DNA of 64,000 nt from Nitrosomonas ureae (GTDB taxonomy: Bacteria; Pseudomonadota; Gammaproteobacteria; Burkholderiales; Nitrosomonadaceae): contig NZ_FNUX01000008.1 of the NCBI RefSeq assembly GCF_900108305.1, positions 62,001-126,000 on the forward strand, written 5' to 3'. Of the stretch, positions 43,430 through 51,804 are shown one piece after another. The position numbers and the translations under genes are program-made. The number at the start of each line of letters is the position of its first letter. Within the stretch, counting starts at the first letter, position 1. The notes beneath the pieces are model-generated. The model did no database searches. It was not told where the DNA came from and worked only from the letters and a program-made list of their open reading frames with translations.

Positions 43430-44095
43430 ATGTTTGATCGTGCCAGTTTTTGCCGCATAGCACCATTCGGTACTTATGTTTTTTTCATGGTGCTAGAGGA
43501 TGTGCTATTGAAATTTGGTTGGGAAGCAGATGATTTACGTATGCTCTATGCGGTCAAGATAGCTGTAGTGGCCGGTTTGCTTTGGGTGATGCGAAGCGCT
43601 TATAGCGAATTGCGTTGGCCGGTCAATAGCAGTTTTCGCATCTGGGTAATTGCAATAGCCGCAGGTATCCTGGTGTTTGTTGCCTGGATCAATTTGACTG
43701 CAGACTGGATGGTAATGGGAGAGGCTGTTGGCTTTGACCCACGCGATAATAATGAGATGGATTGGTTTCTGGTAGCTGTGAGGCTGATTGGCGCGGTTCT
43801 GGTGGTTCCCGTAATGGAAGAGTTATTCTGGCGGTCATTTTTGATGCGCTGGCTTGATCACCCCGATTTTCTTGCCGTTAATCCCGCGCAAGTTGGATTA
43901 AAGGCTTTCTGCATTACGGCAGCGCTTTTCGCAGTTGCACACAGCTTATGGTTGGCCGGACTGTTTGCCGGTATTGTCTATAATTTGTTGTATATGCGCA
44001 GCGGGACATTGTGGTCTCCCATTCTTGCGCACGCTACGACCAATGGGATATTAGGTATTTGGATTATCTATACAGGTAATTGGGGTTTTTGGTAA
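43430..44095 (+). CDS. CPBP/CAAX-type intramembrane protease (TIGR03008-like)
   Basis: A 221-residue membrane protein with about six hydrophobic segments. It has the CPBP metalloprotease signatures: 'VPVMEELFWRSFLMRWL' with the glutamate pair and Arg (about 136-152), 'FAVAHSLWLAG' with the first His, and 'SPILAHATTNG' with the second. This compact form resembles TIGR03008, a CAAX-protease-like family found mainly in genomes with exosortase/PEP-CTERM systems. Its substrate is unknown. The ATG follows AAAAGGATG. No exosortase or PEP-CTERM protein is visible in this window. Confidence 0.82.
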   Translation: MFDRASFCRIAPFGTYVFFMVLEDVLLKFGWEADDLRMLYAVKIAVVAGLLWVMRSAYSELRWPVNSSFRIWVIAIAAGILVFVAWINLTADWMVMGEAVGFDPRDNNEMDWFLVAVRLIGAVLVVPVMEELFWRSFLMRWLDHPDFLAVNPAQVGLKAFCITAALFAVAHSLWLAGLFAGIVYNLLYMRSGTLWSPILAHATTNGILGIWIIYTGNWGFW

Positions 44096-44133
44096 ATGAG
44101 TTTGATGGTGCGATTATTTTTTACAGTCATTGT

Positions 44134-44853
44134 TTAAATTGCTTTCTCAGGATGCTCAACTATTTCCTGATAAATCAAGTGGTTTAACGTAAATTCTTGA
44201 TCTGGATTTATTTCGATAAACTCAACTCCTGACGAAATTAATTTCTGATCATTCTTGTAGTTTTGTTTAGTAGATTTGATGATAGCTTTAATCAAAAGGG
44301 GGATTTCTTTGTCATGTACTAAGATAGTAAAAGATAAGGTTACGACCGAATTCAATGTTCCCAAAGGAAGGGTTGAATTGATTCCGGCGCCATAAATACT
44401 GAGGTCCACGATATTGGCTGAAATAGAATCTTCAGCGATGGTGGCTTGGTAATCGCACTTAATTCTTCGTGATTTACGTATACTTTGCCCTTGTATGTTT
44501 TTAGGGAAGGATAAGTGTAAATATTTAAATGGTGTTTTTATGACTTTATCGATAAATACTGAAAATTTATAAGCATTTTTCCCATTAGCTAAACGTACAT
44601 GCACTTGATCTCCTTCAACGAAGGGCCCCCCGATTAATTGACCTGATAAAGGCATGGTTACCATTAACGTATTATTTTGTATATAACCGATCATGGATGT
44701 TGCGTATGGATTGCTTGGTTTACCAAAACTAGCATTTGATAGAGCCAAATACATTTTTTGACCCACCCTGAGGTGCATGTCTTCAAAATGGATCTTTTCT
44801 GAAGAATTATGGATTGATTCGGCTGGTTCAGTTTTTACATTTAGTTTATGCAT
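44134..44853 (-). CDS. PilZ-domain protein with YcgR-like N-terminal region
   Basis: A probable cyclic-di-GMP receptor of 239 residues. The N-terminal half (about 20-120) resembles the YcgR-type beta domain ('LRVGQKMYLAL', 'VEGDQVHVRLANGKNAYKFSVFIDKVI'). The PilZ domain starts with the arginine cluster 'SIRKSRRIKCDYQ' (R126, R129, R130) and continues with the 'DLSIYGAG' motif (150-157). YcgR proteins slow flagellar rotation or control surface behaviour; no flagellar gene is near, so the target is unknown. It is convergent with the CPBP gene. Confidence 0.85.
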   Translation of the reverse strand: MHKLNVKTEPAESIHNSSEKIHFEDMHLRVGQKMYLALSNASFGKPSNPYATSMIGYIQNNTLMVTMPLSGQLIGGPFVEGDQVHVRLANGKNAYKFSVFIDKVIKTPFKYLHLSFPKNIQGQSIRKSRRIKCDYQATIAEDSISANIVDLSIYGAGINSTLPLGTLNSVVTLSFTILVHDKEIPLLIKAIIKSTKQNYKNDQKLISSGVEFIEINPDQEFTLNHLIYQEIVEHPEKAI

Positions 44854-45346
44854 TTTATAGGCTATTGATTATTAGATTTTATTGCTTGTTATGGCATTGT
44901 TTGGAAAATGTATCTGTGTTGTGATGTTTGTTGATGTGCGTAATTGAGTAAACCCTGTAGGGAGGATTAGCAAACGATTGCAATAATTGAATCCGATAAG
45001 TGGTTTTTAATATATTTGATCATTAAATTATCAATTCTTGGTACAGTAAGCTGATTTTTACAGGTGCTATCCGGATTTTTTAACGGTAGAGATAATTAAG
45101 AACTTTAACGATATCAAAAGTATTACATCAGCGGTAAGTGGGTAAAACAATACTTCTGATTTTTATCTTTTCATTTCTTTAATTGATTCAGCTGAAACTT
45201 GTTGTATTTTTCCCAATACAGGAGATATCAATGGAGTTCGCGTTGACCCTTGACATTATTCAGTGTTAGAGTGCTATCCATGTGAAGATCAGGGTTTTTG
45301 TGTGTGTGTTTGTATCTTTTATATAAACATTTTTAAGGGGGAGTTG
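44854..45346 (+). other. AT-rich region upstream of the porin gene
   Basis: A 493-base gap between the divergent PilZ and porin genes, with no long credible gene. It contains a TG-repeat stretch just before the porin, the promoter candidate below, and a 12-codon open frame (45231-45269, MEFALTLDIIQC) with an excellent AGGAG site six bases upstream. Whether that frame is translated cannot be told. Confidence 0.4.
45250..45280 (+). promoter_or_regulatory. Candidate sigma-70 promoter of the porin gene
   Basis: A perfect TTGACA (45250-45255) is followed by TGCTATCCA. The -10 would be TATCCA (45275-45280) at a long 19-base spacing or GCTATC at 17. A transcript from here would have a leader of roughly 60 bases before ATG 45347. 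Confidence 0.4.
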
Positions 45347-46729
45347 ATGGAACATAAAACGATCAATAAAAACCGGATGTTTCATGCCGTTACAGGAGGA
45401 CTGTTACTTATCGGCATGAGTGCATCCGGTGTCTATGCCAACAGCATGACAAACAGTAGTAGCTTCATGGAAGCACTGAAAAGTACTGGCATCACGGCCG
45501 GTGGCTGGATTCAGGGCGGCGCAACATTTAATCCCAGTTCAACTCATGGCTTCAATGGTCCGGTCACTTTTACTGATCAGGCGAATAGATTTCAATTGAA
45601 TCAGTTGAACTTCTTTGTGGAGCGCGCAGTAAAAACAGAAGGCGCCGGTTGGGATATAGGTTTTCGGGCTGATTTTTTATTCGGCACTGATGCGGTTTTT
45701 ACTCAGGCCTATGGTAATCCGGCATTTGATGTAAACAACGGCAGGCCACTGGCGGATCGGGGTAATTGGGATCTGGATATATGTTGTAATTCAAGTCGTA
45801 CCTATGGCATTGCAATCCCGCAGGCATATGCTGAGATTTATGCGCCAGTTGGTAATGGATTGAATGTTAAGGTAGGTCATTTTTATACACCGATTGGTTT
45901 TGAATCGGTTCCAGCACCTAACAACTTCTTCTATTCACATGCCTATACCATGCAGTATGGCGAGCCTTTCACACATACCGGTGTGCTGGGTAATTACACA
46001 GTTACTAAGAACTTCACTGCTATGGCGGGTACAATCGGTGGTAGCGGAACCGGCGGCTGGGACGGGAATTTTGATAAGCAAATGGAAAACTGGGGCGGAA
46101 TCGGAGGTGTTACCTGGACCAGCGATGATAGCAATACCTCTCTGAATGTCAGCGGTACCGGTAGTACGACATCTACCCGTAATAGTAGCTTCTGGGGTAT
46201 GTACAGTATTGTCCTGCAGCACAAATTTACAGACAGAACCCATTTAATATTGCAGCATGATCACGGTTTTGCTGATAACGTAATGCTATTCAATAATGTC
46301 TATAATGGCGTCATCAAAGATGCAGAATGGTATGGGGTCAATTCGCATTTTTATTATGATGTAACTCCCAATATCTCTGTGGGTGTGCGGGCTGAATGGT
46401 TTCGTGATCGCGATGGCTTTCGCGTTTTTGCACCAGGCAGGGTGACAGCGACAACCAATCATCTTGGAACTAGCTATGCAAGTAACGTTGGCTTACTGGG
46501 TACTAGCACACCTGCAGATTATTATGCGGTGACTATCGGTGCTAACTGGAAGGCTCTCAGAACATTTAAAATGGGTTGGCAGGGGATGAAAAATTTGAAT
46601 ATCCGCCCAAATATCCGCTATGACCGTGTAGATGCGCTGCATGAATCGCTCCAAGCATCTGCGTATCGGCCTTTCGGCGGCAATAAAGACCAGATTCTTT
46701 TCTCGCTGGATGCGGTACTGCCTTTCTAA
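45347..46729 (+). CDS. Outer-membrane beta-barrel porin (BBP2-like)
   Basis: A 460-residue outer-membrane protein. A signal peptide ends near 'SGVYANS' (about residue 28). The rest alternates in beta-strand fashion and carries features of the putative porin-2/BBP2 family: 'GGWIQGGATFNPSS', 'NRFQLNQLNFFVERAVK', 'DIGFRADFLFGTDA', 'PQAYAEIYAPVGNGLNVKVGHFYTPIGFE', and a C-terminal Phe ('DAVLPF'). It probably forms a diffusion channel; specificity is unknown. I chose ATG 45347, behind AAGGGGGA. An upstream in-frame start would add cysteine-rich, non-signal-like sequence. A strong terminator follows. Confidence 0.82.
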   Translation: MEHKTINKNRMFHAVTGGLLLIGMSASGVYANSMTNSSSFMEALKSTGITAGGWIQGGATFNPSSTHGFNGPVTFTDQANRFQLNQLNFFVERAVKTEGAGWDIGFRADFLFGTDAVFTQAYGNPAFDVNNGRPLADRGNWDLDICCNSSRTYGIAIPQAYAEIYAPVGNGLNVKVGHFYTPIGFESVPAPNNFFYSHAYTMQYGEPFTHTGVLGNYTVTKNFTAMAGTIGGSGTGGWDGNFDKQMENWGGIGGVTWTSDDSNTSLNVSGTGSTTSTRNSSFWGMYSIVLQHKFTDRTHLILQHDHGFADNVMLFNNVYNGVIKDAEWYGVNSHFYYDVTPNISVGVRAEWFRDRDGFRVFAPGRVTATTNHLGTSYASNVGLLGTSTPADYYAVTIGANWKALRTFKMGWQGMKNLNIRPNIRYDRVDALHESLQASAYRPFGGNKDQILFSLDAVLPF

Positions 46730-46764
46730 TGCGATATACAAATAGTTATGATGTATCAATTATG

Positions 46765-46792
46765 AAAAATGCGCTCTTGGGCGCATTTTTTT
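46765..46792. terminator. Bidirectional intrinsic terminator between porin and rluD
   Basis: AAAAATGCGC (46765-46774) and GCGCATTTTT (46781-46790) form a ten-base stem with a six-base loop. A T-run follows on the forward strand, and the mirrored A-run serves the leftward rluD transcript, whose stop codon is four bases away. Confidence 0.92.
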
Positions 46793-46795
46793 ATT

Positions 46796-47821
46796 TCACA
46801 CTGATAATTTTTTGTTCTGCCGTAACATCAGCAGCAATTCATTGATGTCTTCCGGAGTGGCGGCTTCCCACTGATTGAGTTGTTCAGTTTTCGGATGGAT
46901 CAATGCAAGTTTTTGGGCATGCAGTGCTTGTCGCGGAAAGTCTGTCAATATGTGAGCGATTGTTTGTGCTGTTTTCCCGGGTTTGCCGCCATAGACAGGA
47001 TCACCTACCAGGGCATGTCCGATGGTGCTTAAATGCACCCGGATTTGGTGCGTACGGCCGGTTTCAAGACTGCATCGCAGTAATGTGCAGCCATCAAAAT
47101 TTTCGATGACTTGATAATTTGTACGCGCAGGCTTGCCTTTGGATGTGATGGTCATTTTGGTACGATGAATCGGGTGACGGCCAATCGGCGCATCGATATC
47201 TCCCGCTTGTTTGATTTCCCCTAGAACCAGTGCCAGATAATCCCGTTTTACTGTGCGCTGCTGCAGCTGGCGTACGAGACTTGTTTGCGCAACTATGGTT
47301 TTTGCGATAACCAACAGTCCGGTAGTATTTTTGTCCAGGCGATGAACAATACCCGCGCGTGGTATATTTTTCAGTTCCGGAGCATGATGCAGTAGCGCAT
47401 TAAGCAGTGTGCCTTGCCAGTTGCCATTGCCTGGATGAGTTACCATGCCGGCAGGTTTGTTGATGACAATGAGCGCTTCATCTTCTTCAATGATGTTTAA
47501 ATGGATAGCTTCAGCCACAAAAGGTGATTCGGCCGCGATCTTCAGAGGGGAAATTTCGACATGTTCGTTTCCCCATACCAGCTGTTTAGCCGTAGCTATT
47601 TGCCCATTCACAAGAACTCTTTTTTCAGCAACCCAGGTTTGCAGGCGACTGCGTGACCAATTTGGCACAAGCTTTGCTAAAGTTTGATCAAGGCGTGAAC
47701 CTGCATAATTAATCGGGATCGTTAAATTTACAACATTCGTTGTTAATTCGTCGCTTACTGCCGCTTGAGGCTTTACGTTATAATCGCCCGTTGTATCTTT
47801 GTTTTTTACGGAATTTATCAT
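46796..47821 (-). CDS. rluD: Ribosomal large subunit pseudouridine synthase D
   Basis: Makes the three pseudouridines of 23S rRNA helix 69 (1911, 1915, 1917 in E. coli), needed for normal ribosome assembly. The 341-residue protein has an S4 domain ('NWSRSRLQTWVAEKRVLVNGQ'), the catalytic 'HRLDKNTTGLLVIAKT' and 'TGRTHQIRVHLSTIGHALVGDPVYGG', which is characteristic of RluD. A long N-terminal extension precedes the usual start but offers no other ATG. It is divergent from bamD, as in many proteobacteria, and the two start codons overlap within CATG (47819-47822). Confidence 0.93.
   Translation of the reverse strand: MINSVKNKDTTGDYNVKPQAAVSDELTTNVVNLTIPINYAGSRLDQTLAKLVPNWSRSRLQTWVAEKRVLVNGQIATAKQLVWGNEHVEISPLKIAAESPFVAEAIHLNIIEEDEALIVINKPAGMVTHPGNGNWQGTLLNALLHHAPELKNIPRAGIVHRLDKNTTGLLVIAKTIVAQTSLVRQLQQRTVKRDYLALVLGEIKQAGDIDAPIGRHPIHRTKMTITSKGKPARTNYQVIENFDGCTLLRCSLETGRTHQIRVHLSTIGHALVGDPVYGGKPGKTAQTIAHILTDFPRQALHAQKLALIHPKTEQLNQWEAATPEDINELLLMLRQNKKLSV
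47755..47784 (+). promoter_or_regulatory. Candidate bamD promoter inside rluD
   Basis: A perfect TATAAT (47779-47784) has TTACTG (47755-47760) 18 bases upstream as a weak -35. Transcription would start near 47791, giving a leader of about 30 bases before the bamD ATG. It lies within the first codons of rluD on the other strand. Confidence 0.6.
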
Positions 47822-48626
47822 GTTACATAGTTTAGCTTTATTTCTGGTTTTAGGGTTGTCAGCATGCGGCTTGTTACCGGATCGTACAGATGATCAAGAG
47901 GATTGGTCCGCTAATAAGTTTTATTCGGAAGCAAAAGAAAAATTGAATGATGGTAGTTACCCTGCGGCGATTAATCTCTATGAAACTTTAGAATCACGCT
48001 ATCCTTATGGGAGGATTGCTCAACAAGCACAGCTTGAAGTTGCTTACGCACACTATAAAAATGATGAGCCTGCTTCGGCAATTGCAGCTGCTGATCGATT
48101 TATTAAATTGCACCCAAATCACGCGAATGTGGATTATGCATATTATATTAAAGGGTTGGCAAATTTTAACGAGGGTTGGGGGATGTTGGGTTTTTTGCTG
48201 AAGGGACCATTTAAACAGGATATGAGCGAGCGCGATCCCAAAGCTTCGTATGAGTCATTTGAAATTTTCAAGGAATTGGTTACCCGTTTCCCGGAGAGTA
48301 AATATGCGGCAGACTCCAGGCAGCGTATGGCGTATTTGCTTAATTTACTTGCTATGGGTGAAATTCATACGGCACGATATTACATGAAACGTAAGGCTTA
48401 TATTGCAGCTGCTAATCGGGCGCAAAATGCCGTCAAGGAGTATCCTCCTACACCGGCGACGGAAGAGGCCTTGTATATAATGATCAAAGCCTATGAAGCA
48501 CTGGAAATGTATGATTTACGGGACGACGCAGAACGTGTGATGCGAATTAATTTCCCGGATAGCATTTTTCTCGCGGAATTACCCGAGGTGGGCGCTAAAG
48601 CATGGTGGGAGTTTTGGAAAAACTGA
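47820..48626 (+). CDS. bamD: Outer-membrane assembly factor BamD
   Basis: A lipoprotein of the BAM complex that inserts beta-barrel proteins into the outer membrane. The 268-residue precursor has a type II signal with lipobox 'LSAC' and acylated C16. TPR-like repeats follow: 'FYSEAKEKLNDGSYPAAINLYETLESRYPYG', 'AQLEVAYAHYKNDE', and 'VDYAYYIKGLANF', a hallmark of BamD/ComL. ATG 47820 has an ACGGA site upstream. A start seven codons earlier would place charged residues and a second Met before an otherwise normal signal, so it is less likely. Confidence 0.95.
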   Translation: MLHSLALFLVLGLSACGLLPDRTDDQEDWSANKFYSEAKEKLNDGSYPAAINLYETLESRYPYGRIAQQAQLEVAYAHYKNDEPASAIAAADRFIKLHPNHANVDYAYYIKGLANFNEGWGMLGFLLKGPFKQDMSERDPKASYESFEIFKELVTRFPESKYAADSRQRMAYLLNLLAMGEIHTARYYMKRKAYIAAANRAQNAVKEYPPTPATEEALYIMIKAYEALEMYDLRDDAERVMRINFPDSIFLAELPEVGAKAWWEFWKN

Positions 48627-48654
48627 CAACCCTGGCTTCTGTCTGAATCATTGA

Positions 48655-49098
48655 CTAATGATCTTCCAGATGAACAGCCAATATATCGCATTTAGCATGA
48701 TATAGAACCCCCTTTGCCGTGGAACCCAATAATACAGCAAGACCGTGCCGTCCATGGGAACCCACGACAATCAAATCAACACCTTGCTTCACGGCAAGTT
48801 GAGTAATTTCCTCCTGCGGCTCTCCCCATATCATCCAACAGCGCTCTGGCGCAATGTTCAATTCATTGCTGATTTGAATCAATTTTCTTTTCTCCGCTTC
48901 CAGCAATTCATAGGATGAGCTTTCATTCAGAGGGATTACTGACCCATAGGGTGTGTCTGGCATAGGAATATTATCCAGTACATGAATGATGTGAAGTTGT
49001 GCATTGAATTGTGCCGCAAGGGACTTCGCCTTATCTGCAACAGCATGTTCAAATCCGGAGAAGTCAACAGCGAGTAAGATATTTTGATAATTGTTCAT
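48655..49098 (-). CDS. Universal stress protein (UspA family)
   Basis: A 147-residue cytosolic stress protein of the nucleotide-binding Usp fold. It starts 'NYQNILLAVDFSGFEHA' and ends with the ATP-binding pattern G-2x-G-9x-G-S/T in 'GSHGRHGLAVLLGST', then 'CDILAV'. The presence of this motif suggests the ATP-binding class. I chose ATG 49098 because the family starts just before the first strand; an upstream in-frame ATG (49161) adds unrelated residues. It is convergent with bamD, 28 bases apart. Confidence 0.9.
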   Translation of the reverse strand: MNNYQNILLAVDFSGFEHAVADKAKSLAAQFNAQLHIIHVLDNIPMPDTPYGSVIPLNESSSYELLEAEKRKLIQISNELNIAPERCWMIWGEPQEEITQLAVKQGVDLIVVGSHGRHGLAVLLGSTAKGVLYHAKCDILAVHLEDH

Positions 49099-49201
49099 GT
49101 GAAGTATTCTTTGATTATGGCAATGAGCAAGAGGAAATGTAAATTCTACAGCAGCTGACACGGTATTACATTTTTACTTATCTTTATTTATATGCCGAGG
49201 G

Positions 49202-50077
49202 TTATTGCTCGGCATCATGCTTTCTTAGATATTTTGATAGAAAAGCGTTAACGTGTTGTTCATATTCTCTTCCGGCATAGGTATGCATATTAAAATGTTT
49301 TGCGCCAGGTACGATCCATAGGTCTTTAGGGATTCTCGCGGCTTCAAAGAGTCTTTCAGTTTCCGATTGAGTGGTATGCATATCATCGGTTCCAGAAATA
49401 AACAATAGGGGTGAATGAAGATTATTAATCCGATAAATTGGACTTAACTCATCGATAGAAATATCCAGATGAAAAGCTAATTGCCATAGCATCAGCGGCA
49501 ATAATAGCGATCCATAGTCTCCAAAATGCAGCTTTAGACGATTCTCGACGGCTTCTTCAATAGTGGGGTGAAGCGATTCGAGAATAACGGCATTCAATCT
49601 CAATTCTTGTTGAGCCAGAACTATTGCCGCAGCACCCAAAGAAGTGCCAAGTGCACCTATTCGTTCGGTTGGAAATGTTTTTCGCAGAAAAGTGACCGCC
49701 GCTTCCACATTTCTAGATTCATGCAAACCAAAGGTAATGTGATCCCCGACAGTTTCTCCATGAGCTTGCAGATCAATGAGCAAAACGCTAAAGCCTTGAT
49801 CCTTCAGAAACCGTGCCCGGCTTAGCATTTCAACTCGATTGCTGCGCATTGAATGAAGCAGTAATACCGCGCCATTTCCCGGCTCTCCATAAATCATCCA
49901 ACCATGCACAGTTGGCCCGTCTACAGCAGGAATCTGCACTGATTCAACTGGAAAATCTGTAGTTAATATTCCTACAGCAGTCGGTGCCGATGCAGTCAAA
50001 ACTGCACCGATAGTGAATATGCCAAGTATGATTGCGATTATAAGGGCCAGAATCTGAAAAAATAGTTTGTGTAGCAT
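49202..50077 (-). CDS. Membrane-anchored or exported alpha/beta hydrolase
   Basis: A 291-residue alpha/beta-hydrolase of unknown substrate. A single N-terminal hydrophobic segment ('IIAIILGIFTIGAVLTASAP', about 12-31) suggests an anchor or signal, placing the catalytic part in the periplasm. The nucleophile elbow is 'LGTSLGAAAIV', with a likely acid in 'FISGTDDMHT' and the His in 'PGAKHFNMH'. It lies 21 bases downstream of a FecR-like gene and is probably cotranscribed. Confidence 0.82.
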   Translation of the reverse strand: MLHKLFFQILALIIAIILGIFTIGAVLTASAPTAVGILTTDFPVESVQIPAVDGPTVHGWMIYGEPGNGAVLLLHSMRSNRVEMLSRARFLKDQGFSVLLIDLQAHGETVGDHITFGLHESRNVEAAVTFLRKTFPTERIGALGTSLGAAAIVLAQQELRLNAVILESLHPTIEEAVENRLKLHFGDYGSLLLPLMLWQLAFHLDISIDELSPIYRINNLHSPLLFISGTDDMHTTQSETERLFEAARIPKDLWIVPGAKHFNMHTYAGREYEQHVNAFLSKYLRKHDAEQ

Positions 50078-50098
50078 TATATTGGGTTCTTGATCGCA

Positions 50099-50647
50099 TT
50101 ATTGTTGTGAGCGCCAAGGTGCGATATCGCGTTCAGCTATCAACCGGTGCTTGCTGATACCGGTATCATCAAAATCAGCCTGTTCAAATGCACTGATCTG
50201 ATAAACTCCGGAAGCTACGTGAACTTTAATATAACCATCAGCAACTGCAATATGGCGGCCGCCACCTTTGTGCAATTGGATACTGAAGCGGGTTCCGAAA
50301 TCTTTAATGATTGTATTGCCAATTTTTACTTCAAGCTGATTGACGGCATTCTGCTGAATATCAAAATAAACACTTCCCTTGAGCAACTCTACTCGCAGCG
50401 GTTGACCTTCTTTCACTGCTATAGAGCTATGTGTATCCAGTGCCATATCGATACCCGGCGCTATCGAAGCGGTAAGCTGTTCTTCCGAACTTGTTTCAAA
50501 AAATCGGATATTATCAGGTTTGCCAAAATACCAAGTCATCAGGCCCAGCATGATACAAATGCCCATGATGGAGCAATGAAGTAAAAAACGCCGCCAACTG
50601 AAGACAAAGGTATAAGGTTGTATAACAGGTGGTTCAGGTTTTTGCAT
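50099..50647 (-). CDS. FecR-domain protein with one transmembrane segment
   Basis: A 182-residue protein. A hydrophobic segment at about 24-45 ('FLLHCSIMGICIMLGLMTWYF') is followed by a FecR-like domain: 'LDTHSSIAVKE', 'QPLRVELLKGSVYFDIQQN', 'VKIGNTIIKDFGTRFSIQLH' and 'HIAVADGYIKVHV'. In FecR proteins this domain senses an outer-membrane receptor and controls an ECF sigma factor. Here the usual N-terminal anti-sigma region is very short, and no sigma factor or TonB receptor is adjacent, so signalling through that route is doubtful. Confidence 0.75.
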   Translation of the reverse strand: MQKPEPPVIQPYTFVFSWRRFLLHCSIMGICIMLGLMTWYFGKPDNIRFFETSSEEQLTASIAPGIDMALDTHSSIAVKEGQPLRVELLKGSVYFDIQQNAVNQLEVKIGNTIIKDFGTRFSIQLHKGGGRHIAVADGYIKVHVASGVYQISAFEQADFDDTGISKHRLIAERDIAPWRSQQ

Positions 50648-50789
50648 TTTTACTTAACAAGTCAATAATAAAAGCAGGAATTATATACTGTTGGCAATAA
50701 TTTTTTAGCCTGGGGTTTAAACAAAGCTATCTACTTTCAGTTTTGTGAATTAAGCTGATAAATGTAGAGACTAAAATGAGGGAGAAAAA

Positions 50790-51779
50790 ATGCTTAATTC
50801 TTCAATACTGGATATTGCTATGGGCATGGTGTTTCTTTTCGTCTTGATCAGTTTGCTGTGCTCTGCGATCAATGAAATGGTCGCGCAATTTTTGTGCATG
50901 CGGGCGAAGAATCTTGAAGCAGGGTTGGCAAACCTGCTGCAATCAGGCGCAGGAAAAAAACTAGTAAACGATCTTTATAGTCATCCGCTAATAAACGGGC
51001 TTTCAAAAGCGAGGCATAAACCCTCTTATATTCCGCCCAAAAACTTTACCCTGGCGTTGATGGATATCATGTCAGGCAACATGGGCAAGATTCCGGCCGA
51101 CAATAAATCCTTGATCGAGGCGATCGAGAAACAGAGTCAATTTGCACGGACTGAAGCAGGGAAGTCTATTATCCTTCTGCTGCATGAAGCAGGAGATAAT
51201 GCGGAGAAAGCACGTAGAAATCTTGAAGGCTGGTATAACGATGCAATGGATAGGGTTGGCGGCTGGTATAAACAGAAAACGCAAATTATCATTTTTGTGA
51301 CCGCACTCATGATATGTACAGTACTCAATATTGATGCAATCAAGATTTCCCAGACACTGTGGGCCGATATCCCACTCAGGCAAGCGCTGGTTGTAGCTGC
51401 CTCATCATCGGATATTGCCCATTTGATGCCGCAAGAATCAACCGGGCAAGAGTCGGCAGTAGTGGGTGATGCTGTCGTGAGCCCCAGTGAGCAAGCGGCA
51501 ATTAAAGCCGCAACGGAAGATATGGCGCAATCCGCTAAGAGCGCCGGAGCGCTGATCGAGCAAATCAATGCATTGCATCTGCCGATCGGCTGGAAGCTGC
51601 CGGATGATAAATGGGTTTTCGCAGGATTCGATGTGATGGATTGGTTCGTCAAGATCATGGGTATTCTGATCACAACGTTAGCCGCTTCTTTAGGTGCTCC
51701 ATTCTGGTTTCAGTTATTGAATAAGGTTGTTGATTTACGGATGACGGGCAAACGGCCCGTAAAATCCAATAGTCAATAA
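50790..51779 (+). CDS. Membrane protein of unknown function
   Basis: I do not recognise this family. The 329-residue protein has an N-terminal TM helix ('IAMGMVFLFVLISLLCSAINEMVAQFL'), a long soluble charged segment (about 45-160), a second TM ('IIIFVTALMICTVLNIDAIKI', near 172), another soluble stretch rich in Ala/Ser, and a last TM near the C-terminus ('IMGILITTLAASLGAPFWFQLL'). The N- and C-terminal helices with 'DWFVKIMGILIT...GAPFWFQLLNKVVDLR' recur in bacterial proteins of unknown role. The ATG follows GGGAGAAA. It is convergent with the next gene. Confidence 0.7.
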   Translation: MLNSSILDIAMGMVFLFVLISLLCSAINEMVAQFLCMRAKNLEAGLANLLQSGAGKKLVNDLYSHPLINGLSKARHKPSYIPPKNFTLALMDIMSGNMGKIPADNKSLIEAIEKQSQFARTEAGKSIILLLHEAGDNAEKARRNLEGWYNDAMDRVGGWYKQKTQIIIFVTALMICTVLNIDAIKISQTLWADIPLRQALVVAASSSDIAHLMPQESTGQESAVVGDAVVSPSEQAAIKAATEDMAQSAKSAGALIEQINALHLPIGWKLPDDKWVFAGFDVMDWFVKIMGILITTLAASLGAPFWFQLLNKVVDLRMTGKRPVKSNSQ

Positions 51780-51804
51780 TTACGATATGTAAATAATTTT
51801 GATG

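Noticed and set aside
45045-45065. Sigma-54-like GG/GC element upstream of the porin
   Set aside because: The GG and GC dinucleotides are eight bases apart and not ten, so it does not fit the -24/-12 spacing.
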